Assembly (NCBI GenBank): GCA_944470555.2
Contig: OX104132.1
Span: forward strand, 13,835,755 to 13,899,754
Source: Heterobilharzia americana
Taxonomy: Eukaryota > Platyhelminthes > Trematoda > Strigeidida > Schistosomatidae
DNA length: 64,000 nucleotides
Reading direction: 5' to 3'
A program made the translations under genes and the position numbers. The notes below the pieces were generated by a model. The model ran no database searches. It had not been told where the DNA came from and worked only from the letters and a program-made list of their open reading frames with translations. Shown here in pieces: positions 23,512-33,664 of this stretch; the first letter of the stretch is position 1, and each line of letters starts with the position of its first letter.

Positions 23512-23840
23512 CATATTATTCAGTGGTTTAGAAAAACGTGGCGATTTGACACCAAATCCAAATATCTTTTACTTTCTAATATTTCTGCTTGTTTCCTTCT
23601 TATACCTTTAGGCAGTGAATCCAATGGGAAATTGAGTTCTTTGTCAATAATATCAGCACTGTTTTGTGAAACTTCATCATTATCGTTTGACTCATCTAGT
23701 GTTAATGATTCATCTGATCCGTTAAGGTTTTCTGGATTAGGATAATAACGTGCTACAGTGAATTTTTGCATTCTTTCCACCAACTGCTGCCGTCGTGAAG
23801 ATTGATGAACACGTTGCTTATCGTATAATGGTGTATTTTC
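23512..23840 (-). CDS. PG-rich repeat protein exon with apparent 1-nt deletion
   Basis: The acceptor TTTGCCTAG begins the exon and a consensus GTAAGA donor ends it. The frame opens ENTPLYDKQRVHQSSRRQ and continues with an acidic Ser/Asp/Asn-rich stretch to GIRRKQAEILESKR. It then hits TGA at 23520-23522. One frame over, the last part reads FGFGVKSPRFSKPLNNM directly into the donor, a convincing end for this protein family. The exon is 329 nt; adding one base near 23560-23575 would make 330, phase 0 like the other exons. Either the individual or assembly has a 1-nt deletion, or the gene is damaged. Upstream N-terminal exons were not found. Confidence 0.65.
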
Positions 23841-23849
23841 CTAGGCAAA

Positions 23850-24885
23850 GTGAAGGAAGTAAAAGCAGAAGGTTGTGATCAGAAATGAAATATTAATTTG
23901 TGTCGTTTTAGTTTCATGAGATTATTTTAACCATACTTCTACACTACAGATGATTATGTTAAGTCTGTGACACCACTTGTTTGATGACTTGATCACTTAA
24001 GCAGTCAGTAAATTGAGAAATTCACGTTAGATATAGTTCTGACCATTAGAGGTGCAGGACATGAAAAAACCTTAGCTGTTGGACCACCACTCCCCTTGTG
24101 GCATGGTCTGTTCATCATGGAATGACCAAGCTAATGAACTAGAAGTTAGCTGTGGGGTTCGATTTTAAAGAGGTGAGTCATTTGACGAGTTTGGCTAGAA
24201 CATGTTGGGTATGTCTTAGAACCATCTACCTCATCTGGCAATGTTAATCAAAGTAAGATAGGCTGGAAAAATGTCATAGGTGGCCATACCAAAATACGAC
24301 ATCAGTTCATGAAGTTTCTGATTATTATTTCGAGGGGTGTAGGTAAATTTTGGACTTTCCTATTGAGGTCTGTGAGACAGCAGAAACCAGTGACTGAAGA
24401 TAGACATCAGGTGGCATCGCTCAGAATTGATCCCAGTGACTCAGATATACTCACAGATTATCGTCGTTAAGTCTAATTTCTTTATTGTTTACATCTTCAT
24501 TCTCTCTTTTTATGACTCTACTATTTTTGATTACTTTCTTCCTTAGTTCTCTGTTTTTCATTTTGGTGACCTCTGTCTTGATGTGTTGGTTTGAGATGTA
24601 GCGCTACAACCATTATGCAGGTAATTAGCTTTGTACAAACCTAATTACATTATTTTCCCCCCTTAAATATTTGACGCATATCTCTTTTCGAACATGCCTA
24701 AAGATACTAGCTAGGTTAGATATCTATGGATGACAGCGAATGCTAGTCATTTCAGGTGTTAGATTGACAGACTATAAAATGTGAGGTATTGAATCGTAAC
24801 TCGGTATCTAAAAAGTGATGCATTTATCATCTCGAGTCAACCTTCTCGATTAACGTAAAAGAACAACTTGAGCACTGTGGTGGAA
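23850..24885. other. probable 5' intron with unassigned repeat-like DNA
   Basis: I see no PG-repeat exon. Around 24100-24470 the plus strand has promoter-box-like and LINE-tail-like stretches that I cannot assign to a family. Confidence 0.3.
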
Positions 24886-24889
24886 CATA

Positions 24890-25560
24890 AATCCATATTA
24901 GATTGATATAGCATAAAGTATAATATACTGCATGATGTTTTGATCAGAATTTATTGCTCATATTCATATCAAAGTTATCATATGACTTTCAGAATTTCTT
25001 TATATAGTCCAACAGTTTGTCCACTTATTCTAGTGATAGTAATATGTAGTGAGACATTCCTGTTACATATGCTAGGTGTGGATTCAATGAACAAAGATTC
25101 CATGATCAATCTCTCCCTCCACCTAGTTGTATTGGATTTTAGAAGTGTCACCCTATCCACCCACCTTATAGTGTGATTAAGGTTCGGTGCTTGCAGAGCG
25201 ATAGTTGAGTTTTCCTCTGAATTACTTATGTTAGTAGGGTCTGCCGCTGTATGTCTCGCTGAATTCTTGTCTTCTGCTATTCTGGTTGCTGCTTTGACCT
25301 ATAACCCTGACCTCTCAATCATTATATTACGTTATTTATGCTAATTGGTCCTACCGGATCTTTTAGCCTACACAGTTTCTCTCTGAACGGGTTTGTGGGT
25401 CTAAATACTACCCTATCACGGCATTGTTAAGGATTCCACGTAAAATTTCCAACATACCTTCTTTATACGGCAACACTACAGAGCTACTCAGTATTCCCAG
25501 TTTGTTAAGGGTTCCTTAGCTGACATTTTTATTCTGCGAAACCCACCTGAACCTCACTTT
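24890..25560 (-). mobile_element. Penelope-like element, GIY-YIG end and pLTR remnant
   Basis: The minus strand reads, in broken frames, LPYKEGMLEILRGILNNA, then VIGQSSN in place of the GIY-YIG core, then WVDRVTLLKSNTTRWRERL and MESLFIES. It then runs into the pLTR segment with GLYKEILKV and DMNMSNKFC. This is the same gene order as the end of each unit in the array at 33203-41710, at clearly lower identity. No reverse transcriptase part remains. The tail-to-pLTR junction here confirms that this junction is a normal part of the element. Confidence 0.75.
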
Positions 25561-25971
25561 ATTTTTTACCAAACTATTCGTTTCTTTTCAATAAAGCTTT
25601 ACTTTTTCTTGATGTGAATTTTATCTCTACGGTATTTCGGTTCAGTGCATGTGACATTTAGTTTACAACCATACTTTTTATATATAAATCATTCCCTTAC
25701 TAAATCTATGTCATCTATATTTCTTTTCAACGCAGAGTTCAGATAATATGACAATTACTATAAGAAGACCAATTAATCAGTTTGATGCCTCACTCTCAAG
25801 GTGGTTATAAGAATGCATGAAAGGGGAAAATATAAATTTTGTATTATTCTATTATTCTTATAGAATAAAAAAGATTAACAGAACCGATGAAACATGATGA
25901 AGACTTCTGCATCATATACATCTCAATAACATGAATTAGATACGCACTTAGTCCGTAATATTTTTCCATTT

Positions 25972-26051
25972 TTACAACTTAGTTTCACACTTTTTTCCAA
26001 GGCGTTCATAAAGACAAACAAGCCGAACAACGATCCATTGGCTTTGACTTT
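25972..26051 (-). CDS. unidentified candidate terminal exon
   Basis: A good acceptor (CAGACTTTACTTCCATAG) precedes an open frame reading SQSQWIVVRLVCLYERLGKK, then CETKL and a TAA stop. The composition looks protein-like, but I do not recognise the family. I see no polyadenylation signal close downstream and no partner exon. It may be chance. Confidence 0.25.
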
Positions 26052-26059
26052 CTATGGAA

Positions 26060-26860
26060 GTAAAGTCTGTGTTAAATGAGTACTTTGTTTTTTAATTATT
26101 CCCCAAATTAAATGTAATGTAATTATATGTTGACACATATTCTGATGACTGTTTAAAATAACCTAAAACTTATTGTAATTTCTTGATACTGAAAAGTAAA
26201 GCTCAGCCGACAGAGAGTGAGTTGTTTAAAGTTTAAATAAGTTCTCTGTGAAAATAAATTAGTTTTCAGTTATCTCTATGTCCTAGATTTGTTAATCCAC
26301 TTCGATAACTTAGCAGTAGGAATTTGTGTCAATAAAGTATTTCTCGGAAAGTAAAAGTACCAACTATTTCACCTATATTAGTATACCTTCCATCATTCGT
26401 ACTTTTGATTCCCGAGAGAAATTAATTTACACTTGTTTTCAGAAAATGACGACAGTAATACAGTATCTATGAGTATTGTTGCTATAAACTCATTAAATAA
26501 CTGACACAATACTCAAATGCATCGTTTGGTGTTGCATTTCACGCGACACTTTAAAGAAGGCTGTAAACTGAAGACATAAGGGTAGTGTATTCCATCTGTA
26601 ATATTCAAAAGTAACCCACTGGTTATGTCTTTAAGCCTGGAACCCATATTCAAAGGATTTTTCACACTTTCAGTAAATATCTAACTCACTGAACAAAATG
26701 CCCCCAATTTGAAATAACTGATCACAGGGAACACACTATACTCTTTTTATTCAGCAGAGTGTTAGCAGAATTTAACCAATACTTTACAGGTTTACTTGTT
26801 TTATGGAAATTATCATCTCACTTTCATTTTGAAAAAGCCACTGATAATATTGATAAGGTA
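26060..26860. other. non-coding DNA, nothing recognised
   Basis: AT-rich sequence with no supported feature. Confidence 0.4.
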
Positions 26861-26869
26861 ATGAAGGAT

Positions 26870-27125
26870 AGTGGCTAACAGTGGAATCTAGAGCGCCCTT
26901 TTTGTCCTATTAGAGACTAGTCAGCTGGATGTACCTGCCTCCCAATAAGAGACGTTGTTTCAATTTGCACTCAAATAGGAAGAAACATGCATCCTGGATT
27001 CCACTGCTAGCCACTATGCATCATTAATGTACGATCCAAACACAGTCACTATAGAGGCATCCACGCAGGAACCCTTATGCCAATACAGACCGATCAATTT
27101 GGTCCACTCAGCGACGGGATTTCCG
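26870..27125. repeat. Sm-alpha-like SINE pair, head to head
   Basis: The minus arm (about 26870-26960) has a hammerhead remnant: CTGACTAGTCTCTAATAGG, GACAAAAAG. The plus arm (about 26965-27125) has lost the first ribozyme core strand but keeps CAAATAGGAAGAAACATGC, ATCCTGGATTCCACTGC and the tail ending CAGCGACGGGAT. The left and right ends coincide with those of the pair at 4085-4490. Confidence 0.7.
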
Positions 27126-27764
27126 ACAGACCTCCTTGAGATTTTACATACACTTACACATTTAGTGTAAGAAATCACAAAATGAATTTACCGTTTTAAG
27201 TTATTTCCTGCAAATGAGTAACAGTAGTAGGTAACAAGTTTTCTGGTGCAATCACCCTTTTTGTCCGTGAATTAATACAAGACATTTGAATACTTTAGAA
27301 CGAAGCTGTTCAGACTAGTCACACATCGAAATTTTTGCCTACTGAGAGCTTTTAGCTTATGAACAAATGATGGTATCTTCACTCATCAGTCAACCAGATA
27401 ACACTTTTGTGTATGCTATGATTGTTTTTAAATTCGATCCTCAGTAAAAGCGAGTGCTAAACATGGCTAAAATGTCAGTAATTAGACATGGATGTTTTTC
27501 ATAGGCTCCACCAACTGATGCCCATCAATATATTGAAGATGCGCTTTGCTGATGATTGCTAAAAAGCATAAAACCTAGGTCCAGTGCTTCTTACCGATTG
27601 CCTTCATTCAGCTAACATCTGTCCAAAGTGAATCGCAATGCTGAATCACCTAGTTTGGTGGTTACGTCGTAAAATGGTTGATAGAATTCGATGAGCACTT
27701 AAGACCAGACAGCATGAAGTTGGTTACTCTCCGGTGAAAAATTGACGTACTTAGTCCAGTCCTA

Positions 27765-27965
27765 CAGGAGATCAGTCGCGGCCCGAATAGACCAGTGGTA
27801 ACATCGTTGATTGCAGCACCATGTGATACAAGTTCAGATCTCAAGAGAGATTTCAGTCCTGTAGACTTTGTAGACATGCCATGCTGACGAATGCTAAAAA
27901 GCACAAAACCTAGGTCTAGAACTTCTTAACGATTGTTTCAGTTCAACTAACATATATTACACTCA
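27765..27965 (+). repeat. tRNA-derived SINE
   Basis: The A box is AATAGACCAGTGGTAACATC and the B box is worn (AGTTCAGATCTC). The body has GACATGCCATGCTGACGAAT, AACCTAGGTCTAGAACTTC and the end CAACTAACATA. A partial copy of the same tail lies just upstream at about 27540-27620. Confidence 0.65.
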
Positions 27966-27979
27966 GCAATGCAAGTTGG

Positions 27980-28260
27980 TATCCCATCACGAAATGGCAT
28001 TAATTGGAGAACCATTGAAGACTTGAGAGCAATGGATAGCCATTTTGTCCTACCATGAGATTTCTTTTCAGTGCGCACCTTTGACCTTGTCAAGCATAGA
28101 ACTTGGAACCTTCAGGTTCTACAATGAGCAGTCTCTCATTGGGCCAAAAGGTGGAAATTTAATGCTCCACAGTTTTCTACCTCTGTCAGTTCACGATATA
28201 GCGCAACCTCCATCCGATGTCATCGTTCAGTATTTGTCTTCAAGCTTGACTTGGTTTTGT
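27980..28260 (-). repeat. tRNA-derived SINE
   Basis: The minus strand has CTGACAGAGGTAGAAAAC, GGCCCAATGAGAGACTGC and a worn B box, followed by the block with GACAAAATGGC and CTTCAATGGTTCTCC. It is a diverged member of the family at 46999-47440. Confidence 0.55.
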
Positions 28261-28339
28261 CACCGGAAACGACTTCCTATTTGAACTTCTGGAAATCTCA
28301 TCTCAAACCAAGTCACTAATGAACACTGAACAGTATTTC

Positions 28340-28550
28340 AATTCAGAGGTTTGTGGGGATTTATTGATTGATTTCAAGTTGGTATTTATCATGAACTGAC
28401 ATCAACTGGAAAACCAATGGGAATCTAGTATCACTGAACTGTTGTTTCGTCCCAATATGGAACACTAAAGCAATGCGCATCTATGAAACTGCTAAGGATC
28501 AATTCCAACTTCAAATCAATAATTCCCCGCAAACTTCCAAAACTGATTTA
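28340..28550. repeat. fold-back SINE remnant
   Basis: The left arm reads AGGTTTGTGGGGATTTATTG, GGTATTTATCATGAACTGAC. The right arm reads CAATTCCAACTTCAAATC, AATTCCCCGCAAACTTCC, its diverged reverse complement. The centre is reduced and the tRNA-like promoter is not visible. Confidence 0.55.
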
Positions 28551-28554
28551 TATT

Positions 28555-29585
28555 AGGTGTTGTTGAATTTCGCTTTCGGTTGTGTAATCGGTATTTGTCA
28601 TGTCCTTTAATTTTTTCAACCTTGGAAATATTTCCCACTTGAGTTGTTGTAATCAACGGATAATTTTGACATGATGTACAAATGCTTAAGCGAACTGTAA
28701 TAGGAAAGACGCCTGTTGGGATAACTACTGAAAAGTGAGTTTTCAATAATACCTCCAGATACAGTTCAGATGATTTGAGTCAATTATTCTACAGTTATCT
28801 AAACCACAAAATACTTTTAGTGAAATATAATCATAATGATATTAAAGATGTACAAATTTATTCACCTAAATATTCCCATTGTAATGATTAAAAATGTACA
28901 GTTTGAGCAGATATTTATATTTGGTAATCTCTTGCTACATTCTAAAGTTACATTTAAAGATGATTCAGCATAGGCATTTGATAAAATTATAGGTGAAAGA
29001 ATTCAGGTAGATGGTATGAATAAAGGGGATAATACTGATAACGAAATCTTATTACAAATTCAGTCATTTTACTATCTCATCACTTGGTTGTATACGTACA
29101 CGCACACAATCCATTAATACATAGATAAAGACTTATTATTGTTATTATCGCCTTTACTGTTATCCTCTAATTTATGTACCAGAATCCTGTAGTCCCTAAT
29201 GGCACCAAATGTCTATGTTGAATAATTTCTCAATCTAACTATGTAACCTGATGTAAGGTTACTGAAAGCACTCTGTTTTCTAAATAACTTAATCACCTGA
29301 AATTCTATTTGATTTGGAAACCTCAACCAGAAACAAAGTAAGTAATATAACTAGTTTAGATTATCATGGAATGATAGAGAGCAGCTATAGCTTGAGGTAT
29401 GAGTGTTCTGTAAGAAGTGTCTTGAAAGCCGATATTATTTGACCCATAGCTTTCAACTATATTCTATCCTTCATTTTCAGAAATATTGGGAAAATCCTGA
29501 TCGCTCATAAAAATGATGACCAGGGTTTCACTGTGCGGTCAATCCTAAACAATCCCAACGTATTTTGATACGTGCAATTTCCCAC
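28555..29585. other. non-coding DNA, one weak exon-like stretch
   Basis: An open minus-strand stretch at about 28600-28732, preceded by CTCACTTTTCAG, reads VIPTGVFPITVRLSICTSCQ. It has no partner exon or recognised family, so I do not call it a gene. The rest is unremarkable. Confidence 0.35.
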
Positions 29586-29589
29586 TTTT

Positions 29590-30075
29590 ATACAGAGCTG
29601 GATTTCTCTACTGCTGTTGGTGGATGGACACCTATGCATGTCCCTCGATATTTATGATGTTATATTCATCTTCATGACAAGCACTGCAATCCAGAACATG
29701 CGTTTCGCCCTGTTTGGGACTCATAGGTTGGATGTATCTGCACTCCAGTGAGTGATGCTATTCCTGCTGGAACTCATACCCAGGAAGCATCGCTTCAATC
29801 ACCAAAGCGTTATTCACTAAGCTACCGGACACAAGAGCTACCTCCTGTGCAACGAGTATCAATTGCTTTTTGATACTTGTAACTTCTCCCGTTGCATAAA
29901 AAGTAGTTCTCGTGCCCCAGTGGTCTAGTAAATAACACTTTGTTGCTGTAAACAATGCTTGTTGAGTTCCAGCTTTAGTGGGAAAAACATCATTCACTGG
30001 GGTGCAGGCACATCCAGCTGACAAGTCCTAAACTGAACGAGACGCGCGTCAAGCTAGATCAAGATGAATATAACA
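29590..30075. repeat. Sm-alpha-like SINE pair, head to head
   Basis: The minus arm (about 29590-29835) has the tRNA-like GGTAGCTTAGTGAATAACGC, a worn B box and a hammerhead remnant at 29688-29740 (CCTATGAGTCCCAAACAGGG, CGAAACGCATG). The plus arm (about 29905-30075) has GCCCCAGTGGTCTAGTAAAT and its own hammerhead region. The promoters face inward, separated by about 70 bp, and the tails point outward. Confidence 0.7.
30010..30058 (+). ncRNA. hammerhead ribozyme remnant
   Basis: It reads CATCCAGCTGACAAGTCC, loop TAAACT, GAACGAGACGCGCGTC. The second core strand is GAGAC instead of GAAAC, and the sequence after the GTC cleavage triplet is shifted by an AA insertion. Probably inactive. Confidence 0.5.
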
Positions 30076-30449
30076 ATGCCAACTTGGTTTACGTGAGGTT
30101 GATGAATATGAGTAATCAAGACGAGTGAAATGCCAATATGACACTGAAGAAAAGCTTTTATAAGAGGAAAATAATTATTAAAACTCACTAAAATTACACC
30201 AGTCATAACAGTATTACAACTGTGCTCTTTTTAAACAGATGAAAATTTGCATTCATGCAAAACTGTTTCACTTACCTTTGTTTTTTTGTTTGGATTGGGA
30301 TATTTCAATATTTGAGGTCACGAAATAGACTAACAATAAACCAAATTTCCTACAAGGCTGAAGGCAAACATTACAAGAATTCAATAGTTTAAAAATCCTT
30401 ATTAAGTCATACAACAAAAGACGCTGTGCAGTATGGTCTCATTATTTAC

Positions 30450-31720
30450 AAGCGTCCCACTGACTGAGACAATATGTTACATATGTGACTATACTGATTC
30501 TAATGGACTGAATGTTGGGATCTCCATATATTATCTAAAGGAGCTGTTGTTGAGATGCACCTTGAACGTCTAATTTTTCCTCAATGATGAAATATACAGA
30601 CAAATAATAGCATAACTATGGGTTGGCTACTGGGCTCATTGCTTGTAGACTTATTCTTGTCAACGCTAGAGAACACGTATCTAAGGAGAACGACCAACGG
30701 GTTTAAACTTTATAAGGGACATATAGATGATACCTTCATCATCTTCAGTAAAATGGATAATCTAGATGATAACCTGTCTCAATTTAATGACTGCTACCCT
30801 TAAATTAGGTTCACTTTATTGAATGAATTGAATTCTAAGATATTTTTTTAGATTTAGAGATAAAAAGACGAGGTGGATCACTCAAAAGGTCCATCCACAT
30901 AAAACCTATGTGGAATGAACAACTTACGAATTTTCATAGTTAGGTGCCTCTATGCAGCAAACGAAATCTAATTCGCACTGTGTCCCATAGGATCCACACC
31001 ATCTACATTCAGGATACTTTTGAAGATGAAGTTAATTCTTTCAAAAATGTTTTGACTGAAAAACAATATCCTATGCTTTTCATTGACGTAACTATGAAAC
31101 TGAAAGCAAACGATCATTCCACTTCAACAGTTCCTAAGAAGGCTCTTTTGATGACCTTACAGTTCAGCGGAGATACATCAGCAGATATGTTAAGAAACCG
31201 TCTGACATGCTCATTGAGAAAGATTTTCTAAATTGCCAAAATGAGATTCACTTTCTCCACTTAACCAATGCTTAGATTATGCGTAAAGGGTAACCTAACT
31301 TCCTTGGCCACCTCTGTGTGTATTTATCAATTCACCTGCTCCTATTGAGTAAGGTATATTGGCCGTACTCAGCATTTGCTTTCCACACTCATTTCCGAAC
31401 ATATACCAACCTGGTTCCATAAAGGATAGAAGAGAACTCTTGTCAGCTCTATTTTAGAGGATTTGATTGATTATGACCACCCGATAAGTGCAAGAAAAAA
31501 CTTCAATGTCATCCAAAAGTTTGTGTAAATCTCGTGAAAAATATACGCCTAAAACTTCTTCAAACTGAGGAAGCCAAGCCAATTAATATTTTGAAACCTG
31601 AACTTTGCGTTCAAAAGAAATTTGTCAAGTCACTTAACTTGCGATGGACATAACCTACAGAAACATTTTACCTTCATAAATATTTTCATTCAGATCTCCT
31701 CACACTTTACATTCCTCTGC
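30450..31720 (+). mobile_element. Penelope-like element, second lineage, 5'-truncated
   Basis: In broken frames the plus strand reads the reverse transcriptase from VSLFTSVPLTETICYICDY (motif A region, about 30450), through ELLLRCTLNV, a worn motif B (MGWLLGSLLVDLFLSTLENT), and HIDDTFIIFS (motif C, about 30728). It continues with PLCSKRNLIRTV. A GIY-YIG nuclease start follows near 31356 (YIGRTQHLLSTLISEH), and the PLE terminus reads LKPELCVQKKFVKSLNL at about 31590-31640. Motifs differ strongly from the array at 33203, so this is a separate lineage. Inactive. Confidence 0.8.
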
Positions 31721-31729
31721 TCCTATAAT

Positions 31730-33202
31730 TTTGATTTCCTTTTACATTCACCAGTCCCTTTCACCATATTACATCATTTGACTTGGTAACCCAAATGTGA
31801 CTTTGGTCTTGATTTATCTTCTTCTCTTTACTATTTCGAACATTACGTTATTCATTTTCTGACTATATGGATAGAATATTTACATGTGACTGGTCAGCTT
31901 TAAAATGATACTGCTGAAAAGAGTGACTCTTCATTAAGCGTTTTTCGTTTTATTACACGCATTGTTTTCACTTTTATGTTTAACTGTTAAACCAAGAACT
32001 TTGATAAAAACCTAAATATTATACTGCATTCAAGTTATACATTTATTGAGTCATTGCAAGTATTAAATTACTCTCAAACGAATGGTCATTAAAGGCATTT
32101 TCTTGACTTTGTCATACTTTTTTTCAGAAGATATAAATGTACGGTCTTTGTAACTTTCTTTCTTTTGAGATATGCTTGGAAAATGAATCGCTAATACATC
32201 TATATCTTGCACAACTTGTAGAGTAATAAAAATTATTATAAAGATGTTGAAATACTTTATATTATTGATTCTTCAGTTCGTCAGTCAGGATCAGCACATC
32301 ATCATATCGTCTCTTCTTCACTGAGTTAGAATGACATTCAATCAAATATATAAGGAAAGATTAACAGGGTATATAGCTTGGTACACAAATATATACCATT
32401 TTTAACCGATAAAGTCTTGTATTTACGTGACAGAAACATAACATTATCTTCAGATAATAGGTATATTTATGAAACACTTGTATACAAGTAATTCATGCTC
32501 CACATTTTTGTAAGAGAGAAGGTAAAACGCAAAGATAAAAGACTGACTGCGAAACTACCACTTCATCTATGACTTTGGTCCTTTACTATCTTTCTCAGTC
32601 GAAAATATCACTTTAAGGGATTATCTGTTTGCAAAATTTTGTTATATATTATCGTAAAGATGAATATTTTAAACTTGCATACTAGATGAAAATTGAAAAT
32701 CAGAACTTCATATTTAAAGACTTGTGAGAGATTAACAAAACCACATTATACATTAAATCACTTGTCTTTTCAACAGTCTGACAAGTGAAACGCTTAACTT
32801 TTCAGATGGTTTTCATATCAATGCAATGCATCATATGCATCTTCAAAGATAATTAGTCAAGTTGACAATACTTGAAGTACCGTGGAAAAATAATAATAAT
32901 AATAAATGAAATAATCGCTAATATGGTGTAATTTCCGTTGACTTTTCTAGCCAAATGCATATTGTTCAAGCATTAGCTTAAAAAGAAAGGTCACTATATC
33001 TTTTCTGAAGATTAGCGAACATGTGAGCTGAAAACACATACATTGCAGAGAGGTAATATCGAAGTACATTAAGCGCTAAAACTTAATGAATTTTATAACA
33101 AAAATATGTAATCATTTGAAAAGTTATCACGTTTCAAACTATCTGTTCAAATTAATGAAACCAATTATATTTCGCATCAGTCTTACACAATTATCAGAAA
33201 AT
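31730..33202. other. AT-rich DNA between two PLE loci
   Basis: The first part may include the 3' untranslated region of the preceding PLE. A short (TAA)n run lies at about 32889-32906. I see no gene. Confidence 0.4.
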
Positions 33203-33664
33203 GAGCACAAAAACTCAGCTAAATCAAGATCAGTAGATCCTAATGAGATAAGAAATCTAGAGAAAAACTCGGCTATAGCTCTGCATGCGATGACACACAA
33301 TCACACAGTAGGGTAGGATAGGGTGACAGTGTTGAAAACTAACTTAGTTAGGTGGCGGGAGAGATTGATAACCGAATCTTTGTTTATCGAATCAACACCA
33401 AACACATGCAGTAATCGAAATGATGCTGCACCTGTCCCAGATATATGGAAAATTCTACTAGCCTTGTCATCACAGAGAAGGAGAGAAAACTAGGAATATA
33501 TAAAGACTGTCTCGAAGTTGTGGAGTTACCTGATATGAATATGGACAATAAATTATGTCCGAAACGTTATCCAGTAAATGCTACTGTTTCACTGTGTGAT
33601 ATTTCTAATAAACAGGCTAAAATGGAATTACACTCGACCACAGTGCCCATGTTTAACACTTATA
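33203..33664 (+). repeat. PLE pseudo-LTR 1
   Basis: First of four copies, about 462 bp. It spans the last part of the GIY-YIG reading frame, the SLFIES tail and the start of the next N-terminal reading frame. Its left edge marks the left end of the array. Confidence 0.8.

Noticed and set aside
28516..28746. 76-codon minus-strand ORF with a Cys-x2-Cys pair
   Set aside because: Its 3' part lies in SINE sequence, no partner exon is seen and the donor site is poor. Mentioned only as a weak exon-like stretch.
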